Origin: a virus
Strand: one strand, 5' to 3'
Length of the DNA stretch: 64,000 nucleotides
Virus record (IMG/VR): IMGVR_UViG_3300031787_010495
Span: 41,600 to 105,599 of that record
Part shown: positions 1-8,653 of the stretch, one piece after another
How positions within the stretch are numbered: position 1 is the stretch's first letter
Layout of the letters: each line of letters starts with the position of its first letter
The notes under the pieces: generated by a model
The model's input: the letters and a program-made list of their open reading frames with translations, nothing else
What the model was told of the DNA's origin: nothing
Database searches by the model: none
Translations under genes and position numbers: made by a program

Positions 1-172
1 CAAAAAATGGTGAGTTGTAATATTCTTGTGAGACTCTATCTAACCTACTTCTACCAACTTTATAAATGTAAGCCTTATCGGTTGGTTTTGAAGGCAATTG
101 AACATAAGGGACAACTGTTTGTTCTCCATTAATGATAAATTGACTATATCTATTCCAATATGGATACGCCAT
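1..172 (-). CDS. Baseplate protein, N-terminal part (gp53-like?)
   Basis: This reading frame starts with ATG at 172 and runs off the left edge of the window, so only the first 57 residues are visible. It opens MAYPYWNRYSQF and goes on through YKVGRSRLDRVSQEYY, a Tyr-rich stretch of the kind found at the start of small gp53/LysM-like baseplate wedge proteins of T4-like phages; that link is a family impression only. Its ATG shares one base with the TAA of the upstream gene (TAATG), so the two are probably translationally coupled and belong to one tail operon. The C-terminus and any LysM fold cannot be judged here. Confidence 0.45.
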   Translation of the reverse strand, partial: MAYPYWNRYSQFIINGEQTVVPYVQLPSKPTDKAYIYKVGRSRLDRVSQEYYNSPFF

Positions 173-3100
173 TAGTTAAGTTTTGCTTTAGATATTAATG
201 CCCCTGAAATGTCATCATTCCAAGTGGCTTGGTCGTTCGAGCTGTTTGTTTGTGCAGCCAAACTTTTAATCCAAGATTTTTCAAGGTCGAACAAACTTGG
301 GTCAGGAAACACGTTTTCCGTTGAAAATCCAAGGATTCTATTCTTTTTGGGGAATGGTGTATAGATTAAGAAATCTTTCAACTCATTCTTAGCCACACTA
401 TCCAAGAATCCTTTAGTTATGTTATTTTCCTCAATATATAAAGGTTTGGATTTTACAATCCAAAAGTCGTCAAAAATCTTACTAACGTCGGCTGTTGAAT
501 CTCCTATGAGTGCAGTGTTATTAATAACGTCTCCGATAATTGATTGTTTGAATGTTTGATATTTCTTGTCATCCAAAATGTCATCAGAGAATATCATATA
601 TTGTCTTTTGAAATTACCGTTTGTGAACTCATCCTTTTTTGAAAAAGGTTCAAACACTACGTCGGTTGAAGGTGCTCCGTCTGCAATTCCATTCTCAGTT
701 TTATAAACCATAACACCATCATAAGTTAAATTGTCTTGAGAATAAACAAAAGAATTTGTCGCCCAAATAATATCATTAAATTCTGAAATATTATCTCTCA
801 CTTTTTGTAAATCAATCACCAACTCATCCAAGGTATCAGTTGCAGAAGTGGATGAAACATCTACTTCAGATAATCCTGATATTTCATAAACCGTCACATC
901 ACCTTTCGCTGATTGGAATCCATCGAAAGCAAAACCAGTCGTATAATCATAAGTAATTATGTTGGCTCTTGACCAACTTTGAATATATTGTGTCTCCAGT
1001 GTAACCAACTCTTGTGTTATTTGGGTTACGGCATTTTGGAAAACACCCCTCTTGTTTTTAATAACATTTGAATAGTTTGTCTTAATTGCATTTATTACTC
1101 TTGGAGTCAGATTTTTTGTGGTATCTGAAATGAAGTTGATAAATTGGTCATCATCATTTGTAATGTCTTCCTCCAAATTAGCAAATATCTGATTGAATCT
1201 GTTCTCAACATTATTTGGTTTTCCAAAAATGTATATTGATACTGGTGCGGTATCCACAGATGTTCCTCCGTATGTATAATTTCTCTCAGCCATCCATTGT
1301 TGCCTTACCGCGTTATTATACTGAGATGTGATTGTAATTTGTTTGTTAACAACATTTTGAAAATAAGTTTGAGTTTGATTGACAAAATTTACCATGAAAT
1401 CAGAATATGAAATAGTTCCGTTTTCACCAAAAGGTTGATTCGTTCTGTTTAGAATACTACCGATTGTTTGGTTATTATTTTGTCCATTATTTGGTGCCGC
1501 TTGATTAGCTGCAGGTGGTTTTGGTGGAACCGCCATTGCCAGAAACTCGTCATCTAAGACTTTCAAGAAATCCTCTTGTGCTGTAACATCGGCTCTGTCA
1601 TCATATATCTCAGTATTCGCATAATAATTGAATGTCAAAGCGTTTTGTAATCTATCAACAGATTCTTTTAGACCGCTACCCCCAACGAACTTGAAATTCA
1701 AACTAACATTTGCAATCATTGGTTGAACCCCTATACCCTCAGGATTTATGTCCAACTCCTCATATTGTAATGATAAACTCTCAGGTATGATTTTGGTATT
1801 ATAAAAATCACCAATTCTCAAAACTAAAACTGGAGGTGCTCCAAATGTTGTGTTTACAGCATTGTTGTATTGTAACACAGGTGAACCATTGACTTCTTTG
1901 ATTGTAGGAATTGTGTCACCAGGTCTCATACACTGTTGTAAGAATGTTAACCTCGAGTTTAATCCCTCTGGTGTCATTGAGTGGAATGCCGGTGTGAAGA
2001 ACTTTAGTTTGTCTTTTAGGTTGTCAAAAACCATAGGTGTTTCTGCCTTTATTGTCTCAAAGTAATCACACTCAGATAGAAGGGACCTAATAACCCTTTT
2101 AGTAATGTTATCTCTTCTTCTCCATTCTCTTGAAATCTCCTCTGTCTCAGTTGTTGTTACAACTGTATTAGACACTAATACATCGGTATATTGAGGTGTG
2201 GGAACTGGTTCAGGGGTGTTGTCGGTGGTATTATCTATGATATTATAGATATAAGCCCTCCTACAGGCCATTGCTCCTGGTGTGAAAACATCTTTAGCTT
2301 GAACTTGTATATCTCCACCCACAACGCTACTATCGGTGTCAGTGCAATTATATGAGTTTCCCAAATTTTTAACAGATAAATCATATGGTTCAGGTCCTTC
2401 AAACTTTCTTGGTTGAGAAATGAAAGATTCTCCAAACCCTTTACCAGCTTGAACTAATAATCTCCCTTCACTAACGTATTGGGACAATTTAGGGTTTTTA
2501 TTGAAAAATAATTGAGCAGACTCAATTCTTCTTTTTGATAACTCTACGTTATAACTTTGTGTTTGTGGTGCGGAACAACTTGAGTCAATTACGATTGTAA
2601 TAGACCCTTTAGTTTGTTTTAATTTTGCAACTAAATCATCAATTAGTTTTTGAGCAACTTTAAAGTTAGTATCTACAACAACATCGAAAAAACTTTTTGT
2701 ATCTGCACTTGTGTCATACTTTGCACGTTGACCATCATATATCAGTTTCTGCTGGTCATATCCTGTAACGTCCCCTTTTTTTGGATAATCATTTGCGAAA
2801 TACAAACCAACATCTTTATATTTTAATAGTTCACTTTCAGTGGGTCCAGGTTGACTGATGTCTTGACCTTGTCCACCATCAACCCCTGTTTGAATCTCAA
2901 GTTTAGACCATTCAATTTGTTCTCTTGTCAACTTCTTTGAGGTAATAGCTTCTTGTAATTGATACAAGTCATTCGGATTGATTGTGTAATACTTCTTAGC
3001 TAATTCATATAAATCGTATTTCCTACATCCCGCAAAGAATGAATCTATAATACTATTAACTCTTGTTCTATTGGTTTCATTTGCAAGAACCTTGTTGACT

Positions 3101-5193
3101 ATAACATTCAAAACTGAAGGATGGTCAACAACTATCTTCCAAGCCAAAGTCCCACCTCTACTTGTTGACTTATATGTATATATTGGCTCTGGTCTACCAA
3201 GGAACTCACTAGTGTTCCATGACGCAGATACGTTTTCATTAAAGGTAAGTCCATAAGGTGGGAACCACATAACCCTTCCTCCATTAGGTCCTCTCTCACA
3301 AACAGGTAAATCAGAGACTGATGCTCCTGGTGTAGAAGAGGTTCTCCAAGCAAGATTTTCCAATGAGAACATGTATTTTTTTGCAAATGCGGTATTTGTA
3401 GTTCCTATTAAATTTGTAGAACTTTGACCACCTTCTTGTTTGTTTGGAGCAATGTTCAAATTATATGTGTTATCTAAAACTGAATCTACAAATCTTCTTC
3501 CATTAATTGTTATACCATCTACCTTTTGTAAATCATTATATTGAAGATATGGAGTATCCTTAGCAAAAACTCTACAATATTCTGTTCCAACTTCCTGTCC
3601 TACAGCCCCTTCGTATCTATAAACTCTAGAACCCTTTGTCATTTCTTTATATCCGTCGTTGAAAACTTTGGATACTTGGTCTATGGCATTACCTACGTGT
3701 TGTAATCTTTTTCCTCCTTGTGGTTGACTGTCTATTAATCTTTGAGTGTCATCAAGAATTGAACCCTCTCTAAATCTTCTTTCAGTTGATTCTGTTGAGT
3801 TATAGGATGATGGTCTGAAATCTTCATCTTCTCTTGTCACCTCCCCACCAAGACCCACTCTCTTACCAGCATTTCCCTTGTATTTCGGTGAAACCCAAGT
3901 AAACCCACCTTCGATACCACCACCGTCACTATACGTTGGTCCATTAGCACCTAATTTTACATCTTGACTAGGTCCTTCATAAAGTTGAGCTAACTCAGTT
4001 GGTCCAAAAACAGGAGATTGTTGGACTACCCCAAACTCATTTACGGGTAATGCACCCGCAGGAGAAAAGACTTGTGATGGTTCTGATGTTCTTGAACCAA
4101 CATAATAGTTACTATTGTCTGATAAACCACCAACAATTGCACCAGCGGCTCTGTCCAAGAAAGTTCTTTCGTAGTTCGGTTTGAATTTGTTAAAATCGAT
4201 GTTGGCGAAAAGTCTAGACTTTTGTCCTCCACCTGTGTTATTAAGGAAGAGTTGAGAACCTGATTGAGGGGCACCTAAAAGTCTATTGAAAAAGTTTCCA
4301 ACAGCACTTCTTCTAAATGCATTCTGTAGTTGTTGTATTGTTGTTGGCTGTCCTGAATTTATTGATGGGTCCCAATAAGAACCTGGGATTGGGGATACAG
4401 GTAATATACTTCCAGCAAGTCTGAGCGCAAAATCTGTTGCGGCTAATATTGGGTTACTTGGGGTTGTAATAGTCCAGTTTGGTTCCAACAATGGAACTCT
4501 TCCTGTTATTAAATTCAAAACATCGTTCCCGCTGTCAACATTGAATAGATTTACTCTACCTAATGTATTTTGTCTTATTTGTGCAGCAATTCTTTCCTCA
4601 AAAGATTTCCTCAAGGTTTGAGCTCCCAACTTGGCAATGAAGGAATCTTGACTCAATAACCCATTACTACCCAGTGGGTCTTTGGTTAATAGAATAGTAA
4701 CAGGTCCATATAATGAAGGGACGAATGTTGTCGGGTAGGGTTGATTATTATATAATCTTGTTCCACCTATAACAAAATTAGGTTCAGTAATATATTCCCC
4801 ACTGTCTAACAGAGCTTCAGAACCATTTGAATATGCGTTAACCGTTTTCCATCTCAACGATTCAGGTTCGGCCTGACCAAGTAATCTTGCATCTTGTTGA
4901 CCTGGTCCATATTCTCCTTGATTTGACTTCGTATTAAGTAATCCTGTCGGGTCTGGTGCTTGTTTATATCCACCGTCTGACCCCCATTGGTTGAGAGGGT
5001 AGAGTCTGTTAGCAAAACTAGGTTCATCAATAAGTTGGTCTGGACTGTCTTGAACAGAAGAATCGCTTTGGATATATTCCGTGTCTATCGGTTGTGACGG
5101 TCTATTAGGAGCCTTAGCATATGGTGTAAGGTTCCTTGTGAGTAACTTTTTTCTGAATCCTGAGGAAGATGAAAATTCTAATAAACTCGCCAT
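172..5193 (-). CDS. Giant baseplate/tail protein with OmpA-like domain
   Basis: The protein has 1673 residues. I chose the ATG at 5193; one codon further upstream a TTG also keeps the frame open but is less likely. Around residues 600-660 there is a hub-like segment (MWFPPYGL, GRPEPIYTY). Residues about 800-985 look like an OmpA/MotB peptidoglycan-binding domain: SYNVELSKRRIESAQLFF matches the NxxLSxxRA core, followed by GKGFGES and CRRAYI in place of NRRVEI. Residues about 1068-1165 contain SRLTFLQQC and VLVLRIGDFYNTKI, a block I associate with phage baseplate proteins. The gene sits between the tape measure and a second baseplate gene, with an RTATTTAT-like motif 13 bases before the ATG. 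The exact T4 counterpart is unclear; a baseplate or hub role is inferred from context. Confidence 0.6.
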   Translation of the reverse strand: MASLLEFSSSSGFRKKLLTRNLTPYAKAPNRPSQPIDTEYIQSDSSVQDSPDQLIDEPSFANRLYPLNQWGSDGGYKQAPDPTGLLNTKSNQGEYGPGQQDARLLGQAEPESLRWKTVNAYSNGSEALLDSGEYITEPNFVIGGTRLYNNQPYPTTFVPSLYGPVTILLTKDPLGSNGLLSQDSFIAKLGAQTLRKSFEERIAAQIRQNTLGRVNLFNVDSGNDVLNLITGRVPLLEPNWTITTPSNPILAATDFALRLAGSILPVSPIPGSYWDPSINSGQPTTIQQLQNAFRRSAVGNFFNRLLGAPQSGSQLFLNNTGGGQKSRLFANIDFNKFKPNYERTFLDRAAGAIVGGLSDNSNYYVGSRTSEPSQVFSPAGALPVNEFGVVQQSPVFGPTELAQLYEGPSQDVKLGANGPTYSDGGGIEGGFTWVSPKYKGNAGKRVGLGGEVTREDEDFRPSSYNSTESTERRFREGSILDDTQRLIDSQPQGGKRLQHVGNAIDQVSKVFNDGYKEMTKGSRVYRYEGAVGQEVGTEYCRVFAKDTPYLQYNDLQKVDGITINGRRFVDSVLDNTYNLNIAPNKQEGGQSSTNLIGTTNTAFAKKYMFSLENLAWRTSSTPGASVSDLPVCERGPNGGRVMWFPPYGLTFNENVSASWNTSEFLGRPEPIYTYKSTSRGGTLAWKIVVDHPSVLNVIVNKVLANETNRTRVNSIIDSFFAGCRKYDLYELAKKYYTINPNDLYQLQEAITSKKLTREQIEWSKLEIQTGVDGGQGQDISQPGPTESELLKYKDVGLYFANDYPKKGDVTGYDQQKLIYDGQRAKYDTSADTKSFFDVVVDTNFKVAQKLIDDLVAKLKQTKGSITIVIDSSCSAPQTQSYNVELSKRRIESAQLFFNKNPKLSQYVSEGRLLVQAGKGFGESFISQPRKFEGPEPYDLSVKNLGNSYNCTDTDSSVVGGDIQVQAKDVFTPGAMACRRAYIYNIIDNTTDNTPEPVPTPQYTDVLVSNTVVTTTETEEISREWRRRDNITKRVIRSLLSECDYFETIKAETPMVFDNLKDKLKFFTPAFHSMTPEGLNSRLTFLQQCMRPGDTIPTIKEVNGSPVLQYNNAVNTTFGAPPVLVLRIGDFYNTKIIPESLSLQYEELDINPEGIGVQPMIANVSLNFKFVGGSGLKESVDRLQNALTFNYYANTEIYDDRADVTAQEDFLKVLDDEFLAMAVPPKPPAANQAAPNNGQNNNQTIGSILNRTNQPFGENGTISYSDFMVNFVNQTQTYFQNVVNKQITITSQYNNAVRQQWMAERNYTYGGTSVDTAPVSIYIFGKPNNVENRFNQIFANLEEDITNDDDQFINFISDTTKNLTPRVINAIKTNYSNVIKNKRGVFQNAVTQITQELVTLETQYIQSWSRANIITYDYTTGFAFDGFQSAKGDVTVYEISGLSEVDVSSTSATDTLDELVIDLQKVRDNISEFNDIIWATNSFVYSQDNLTYDGVMVYKTENGIADGAPSTDVVFEPFSKKDEFTNGNFKRQYMIFSDDILDDKKYQTFKQSIIGDVINNTALIGDSTADVSKIFDDFWIVKSKPLYIEENNITKGFLDSVAKNELKDFLIYTPFPKKNRILGFSTENVFPDPSLFDLEKSWIKSLAAQTNSSNDQATWNDDISGALISKAKLN

Positions 5194-5206
5194 CAATTAT
5201 TTTTCT

Positions 5207-5214
5207 ATAAATAG
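5207..5214 (-). promoter_or_regulatory. Candidate late promoter CTATTTAT
   Basis: In the coding direction the motif reads CTATTTATAG and lies 13 bases before the ATG of the giant baseplate gene, between two genes of the same strand. It is one member of a set of about sixteen similar sites; the first base here is C rather than the usual purine. Confidence 0.45.
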
Positions 5215-5229
5215 GTTATATAGTATTTT

Positions 5230-7080
5230 TTATTTGGCTTTGGCTATACCAGATGCTGTTGAAGGATTCTTTTGGCTAACCTGAACCATATAATTTTGGA
5301 CCCCAATTTCTCTAAATTTATCACTTAAAATTTTAACTATCTCTTGTTTTTGCGTTTCGTTTAAGGTTTGGTTTCCTTGGATGTTCAAATCAACTTTCAA
5401 TACACCAAACTCCACTTTTGAATTTACCTGTGTCCCATAAGGAATCTTACCTTCTTTGGCTAAAGATTCTGCTTTTTTCGAAGCGTCATTCAAAATTTCA
5501 GCTTGTTTACTTGCCTTTGTGTTAGTTGTTTCTTGACCAAGAACTTTACCGAGCACCCACGAACCAGCAGCTTCAACTTTATTATCTGTATTGAGTTTGT
5601 TTTTTGATTTTTCTAAAGCACTTTTTATTGCTTTATTCAAATCATTTTTTATATCATCAAGTTCAGTTCCAAAACTTGCCATGTATTTTTGGATAACCGA
5701 CAACTTATTTGTGTTTGGGTCTGCTAATTCATCAACAATACTTCCCATACCCGACATGAATTTTTGAACCTTTTCTCTAACTTCTTTTGTTCCACCTATA
5801 TCCGAAAGTTCACCACCAATTGTAGAGATAACATTTCTTGCACCCTCAAATCCTCTTAAGACAGGAGAAGCAGAGGCAAGTCCACCAACCAACTTATTTC
5901 TTATTGCAGATACGTCAGCCTCAATTGACTCCGTATAATTCATTTGACTTCTAACCAAATCCTCTAAAGTTTTTGGTCCTTTTTTTTGTTCCTGTATCAA
6001 TTTGTCAAATTCTGTTTGAGTAACTTGTGAAAGTTCTTTTGTAATATACTCACCAGACTTTTCATCTTTGATTTTTACTTCATAGGTCCCCTCACTCGTC
6101 ATTGTGGCTATGTTAGCTAAGTATTGTTTGTCCTCTTCACTTGCAATAGAAAGACCTGCAGCACTTACCGCAGATAATCTCCTGTCCAATTCTAAAGCAG
6201 CTAAAGACATTTCTCTAAGTTCTTTAGCACTCATTTGAGTTTGATTTGCAATCTCATTAATTGTCAGAACTCCCTGTGGATTGATTTTGAATGTTTTAGT
6301 TTCCTCATCGAAATAAGAAAACTGTTTTGTCATTTGGGCTAAACTATCTTGTAAACCTGATGGGTCGTTGATGGATTGATTCATCAGTTGAAAAGGGTCA
6401 ACTAAGTTTCCTACGGAAACACCTAATCTTTGGAATGCTGATGCTACTTGAATTGCACCCTCAGGGCTCAGAACCTTTTCCGCCAATTGAAAAGTTTGGT
6501 TCATGTCAAACCTTAACATTGAGGCTTGTGCTGCCATTTTTGTTAAACCTTTCACACCACCCTCAAACTGATAACGGTTGAGTTGGTCCATGTTTGCAGT
6601 CATGTCTTTGACAACCTCAGCAGCGTTTCCTCCTATACTTTGAACATACTGTATTGATGACTCTAAATTCTTTCCAATGTCTTTCACAGACATACCAACA
6701 TTCATGAAACTGTTGGTAAGACTCTCTGCACTCAGGTCTAGAATTTTATTTGCAGCATATAACTTTTCGATTTGTTCTTGTGTTGCCAACACATTCCTGT
6801 TTGCCGCTTTGGCAACTCCTTCGATTGCACTACTAACATCTTGAACTGAACCTCCAAGTCTAAGAACGTCAGGAACTGAATCCGCAACTGCCTGCTGAAG
6901 TTCAACTACTCTTTGTCTTCCTTGGGTGAATACCTTATTGATATCGGTTGAGGCCTGACTCAATCTTGTGACCGCTGAAGCAAAGTCTTCTACACCAATA
7001 TCTAAAAGCGATTTTATCCTTGCGGCAAATCCTTCTGGTGTTGTTTCCCCGCCTATTTGTCCTCCGTAATCTGCTTGCAT
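5230..7080 (-). CDS. Tail tape measure protein
   Basis: The protein has 616 residues, close to T4 gp29 (590). It is almost entirely helical in appearance, with long stretches rich in Ala, Gln, Val and Leu, for example LQQAVADSVPDVLRLGG and further coiled-coil-like segments around residues 1-140 and 380-500. This composition, together with its place directly downstream of a gp26-like chaperone with a frameshifted extension, is the usual setting of a tape measure gene. It would fix tail length by spanning the tube lumen during assembly. I see no lysozyme or peptidase motif. The gene has its own RTATTTAT motif just after a terminator. It could instead be a baseplate hub protein; the length and context favour tape measure. 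Confidence 0.65.
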   Translation of the reverse strand: MQADYGGQIGGETTPEGFAARIKSLLDIGVEDFASAVTRLSQASTDINKVFTQGRQRVVELQQAVADSVPDVLRLGGSVQDVSSAIEGVAKAANRNVLATQEQIEKLYAANKILDLSAESLTNSFMNVGMSVKDIGKNLESSIQYVQSIGGNAAEVVKDMTANMDQLNRYQFEGGVKGLTKMAAQASMLRFDMNQTFQLAEKVLSPEGAIQVASAFQRLGVSVGNLVDPFQLMNQSINDPSGLQDSLAQMTKQFSYFDEETKTFKINPQGVLTINEIANQTQMSAKELREMSLAALELDRRLSAVSAAGLSIASEEDKQYLANIATMTSEGTYEVKIKDEKSGEYITKELSQVTQTEFDKLIQEQKKGPKTLEDLVRSQMNYTESIEADVSAIRNKLVGGLASASPVLRGFEGARNVISTIGGELSDIGGTKEVREKVQKFMSGMGSIVDELADPNTNKLSVIQKYMASFGTELDDIKNDLNKAIKSALEKSKNKLNTDNKVEAAGSWVLGKVLGQETTNTKASKQAEILNDASKKAESLAKEGKIPYGTQVNSKVEFGVLKVDLNIQGNQTLNETQKQEIVKILSDKFREIGVQNYMVQVSQKNPSTASGIAKAK

Positions 7081-7096
7081 AATTTAGTAATATTAT

Positions 7097-7104
7097 ATAA
7101 ATAC
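7097..7104 (-). promoter_or_regulatory. Candidate late promoter GTATTTAT
   Basis: The site reads GTATTTATAT toward the tape measure gene, 16 bases before its ATG. It directly follows the terminator hairpin of the chaperone gene, so the tape measure can be transcribed as its own unit. Confidence 0.5.
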
Positions 7105-7130
7105 AAAAGGACTGATTTTTCAGTCCTTTT
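7105..7130 (-). terminator. Hairpin terminator after tail chaperone
   Basis: A perfect 10-base stem (AAAAGGACTG / CAGTCCTTTT) encloses a 6-base loop. On the minus strand it covers the stop codon of the frameshifted chaperone extension and ends in TTTT. It is nearly symmetrical and could work in both directions. Confidence 0.6.
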
Positions 7131-7272
7131 GATTTTCTTCAACCCATTTATCCAAAATATATCTTCTCACAAAAAGAGGCATTTTTTCAAAATCGGTCCA
7201 ACTTATATTCAACAATCTATTCAAATAATAGAATTCATCAATTTGACCTTTCCTATAATCCGAAGAAAGGGC
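7120..7272 (-). CDS. Frameshift-expressed extension of the tail chaperone (gp26/gp51-like)
   Basis: A frame that stays open for 50 residues after the slip site overlaps the end of the gp26-like gene and continues to a TGA at 7120-7122. It has no ATG that would give a useful product; only TTG codons precede it. The encoded peptide (YYLNRLLNISWTDFEKMP, then RRYILDKWVEENQKD) looks like the second module of a tail assembly chaperone. It joins the gp26-like frame by a +1 step (or -2) at a run of six T followed by CGC (7271-7279). The gene lies directly before the tape measure, where G/GT-type chaperones are normally found. That the peptide is coding is fairly sure; the fusion is inferred, and independent start at TTG is the alternative. 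Confidence 0.6.
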   Translation of the reverse strand, partial: ALSSDYRKGQIDEFYYLNRLLNISWTDFEKMPLFVRRYILDKWVEENQKD

Positions 7273-8002
7273 GAAAAAATTCAACCCCAAAACCAACGTT
7301 GACTGTTAGTCTTTCTCCTGATGGGGCTATTACTTCTCTTCTCAAATCCAATTTAGGTTCATTTTCATCCATGAACTTACGAATATACTTGGAGTCCATA
7401 ATTGGCATTTGTTCTACAAACTTGGCAATTTCCGCTCTGTCACTAGTTCCATTTACCTCAACAATTTCTTTATTAAGCCTGAGAGTAACTTTTGGTGCAA
7501 CTCTCCCTTGGGGATATGTATCTATGATTTTTTGTATTTCGTTTATCTCACCATATGTAATAGGTTTGAGTTTGACTGTTGAATTTGATTTTGGTAAAGT
7601 AGTGATAAAAGTTCCGTCTTCATTTGGTTTTTGTCCTTTATTTACATTCAATTCGTCCAATACAATTGTCGCAGGAAAAGTCTTTTTGGTTTGTGGGTCG
7701 GTAAGGTTTAAGTTCATCTCTGGTCCAAAACCTGTGTTTCTTAAAAATACTAAAATAGCTTCCACATCTCCTTCCAATAAATCATCAATCCTCATGTCAG
7801 GTTCGTATAATTTATTTCTCAAAAGATTAGTGGTAATATCCAATCCACCAGCCATAAGAATGTTTTCATCAGCTGCGGTCAGATAACCAACCTTCACAGA
7901 TTTCTTTTTATTCTTGTAAAATACCCCTTCAGATGGTAAGGGCACGATATCGTGAGGTAATGTTAAATTACTCTGTGCATAATTTCTTGTTTGTTCATCC
8001 AT
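7253..8002 (-). CDS. 26: gp26-like baseplate hub / tail assembly chaperone
   Basis: The product has 249 residues and resembles the T4 baseplate protein gp26 family: LPSEGVFY near the N-terminus, then VGYLTAADENILMAGG and IDDLLEGDVEAILVFLRN, the conserved core of this group. Members help to assemble the hub and tube. Neighbours are the tube gene upstream and the tape measure downstream. The last codons run over a slippery T6-CGC sequence where ribosomes may shift into a second frame. The ATG at 8002 directly follows the T-tract of a terminator hairpin, an unusual arrangement. There is no Shine-Dalgarno sequence. Confidence 0.65.
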   Translation of the reverse strand: MDEQTRNYAQSNLTLPHDIVPLPSEGVFYKNKKKSVKVGYLTAADENILMAGGLDITTNLLRNKLYEPDMRIDDLLEGDVEAILVFLRNTGFGPEMNLNLTDPQTKKTFPATIVLDELNVNKGQKPNEDGTFITTLPKSNSTVKLKPITYGEINEIQKIIDTYPQGRVAPKVTLRLNKEIVEVNGTSDRAEIAKFVEQMPIMDSKYIRKFMDENEPKLDLRREVIAPSGERLTVNVGFGVEFFRPFFGL

Positions 8003-8038
8003 AAAAAAAAAATAACCGTAGAGTTTATGTCTACGGTT
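8003..8038 (-). terminator. Terminator between tube and gp26-like genes
   Basis: The stem AACCGTAGA / TCTACGGTT (8014-8022 and 8030-8038) has a 7-base loop and is followed on the minus strand by ATT and a long T-run that ends one base before the ATG of the next gene. It should end transcripts of the very abundant tube protein; read-through would place the hairpin right in the leader of the gp26-like gene. Confidence 0.7.
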
Positions 8039-8072
8039 AAATATAATTAGAAACGATTTTTTATAAAGAGTA

Positions 8073-8561
8073 TTAGTAAACTAACACACATCTATCCATT
8101 CTCAATCCACAAGTAATATCTGCAAGAGCGTCCTGACTGTAAGACAGACTTCCGAAGTTTGCACTTGTTAGGAAGGTTCCATAGAGAATCCATTTTTCTA
8201 CCACCACCCCTGTTGGGTCCAACATCTCAAGGTCAATATCTTTTTTATAACCCGCTGCGTAACCCATACGACCTGTTACCGACTCAGCGTGTAGACGAAC
8301 CCATTCCATAAGTGCTTGTGCAGCTGAAGGACCAATTGGGTCTCTAAATTTTACCTGAATTTCATCCCAGTTAAATCTACCTGCAACAAATGTTGAAGTG
8401 TTTAAGAATTGAATTTCAGTTGAGTTTATCTTGATAGATGGTCTTGAAGCAGACTCCACGAACCACTCATTAATACCTAAACTTGACGGAAACCTTAGAA
8501 TGAATCGATTCTGACGTTTCGGTTCGTAAGGTATGGGCATTTTCATCAGTAAATCAGCCAT
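8073..8561 (-). CDS. 19: Tail tube protein (gp19-like)
   Basis: The product has 162 residues, as in T4 gp19 (163). Family features are visible along the whole length: KRQNRFILRFP near the start, RPSIKINSTEIQFLN, VAGRFNWDEIQV, DPIGPSAAQALMEWVRLH, GRMGYAAGYKKDI and a C-terminal LSYSQDALADI. It polymerises into the inner tube of the contractile tail. It lies downstream of the sheath, separated by a HAD-like gene, and is followed by a strong terminator. Confidence 0.9.
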   Translation of the reverse strand: MADLLMKMPIPYEPKRQNRFILRFPSSLGINEWFVESASRPSIKINSTEIQFLNTSTFVAGRFNWDEIQVKFRDPIGPSAAQALMEWVRLHAESVTGRMGYAAGYKKDIDLEMLDPTGVVVEKWILYGTFLTSANFGSLSYSQDALADITCGLRMDRCVLVY

Positions 8562-8595
8562 ATAATTAATTTTTTGTTTTCAGTGTTTATATGTT

Positions 8596-8603
8596 ATAAA
8601 TAT
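8596..8603 (-). promoter_or_regulatory. Candidate late promoter ATATTTAT
   Basis: The site reads ATATTTATAAC toward the tube gene and stands 34 bases before its ATG, in the gap between two minus-strand genes. It belongs to the recurrent RTATTTAT set. Confidence 0.5.
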
Positions 8604-8653
8604 AGTCTGTTAGAAAATATTTCTCTTTACTTTAATTTTTAAAAAAAGTATTC

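Noticed and set aside
5194-5196. TTG as start of the giant baseplate protein
   Set aside because: The ATG directly downstream is in frame and gives the typical spacing to the promoter motif.
7057-7302. Plus-strand frame over the chaperone-tape measure junction
   Set aside because: It covers a terminator, a promoter motif and two minus-strand genes and has low-complexity content.
7299-7886. 195-codon plus-strand frame inside the gp26-like gene
   Set aside because: It is antisense to a gene with clear family motifs and shows no recognisable protein features.
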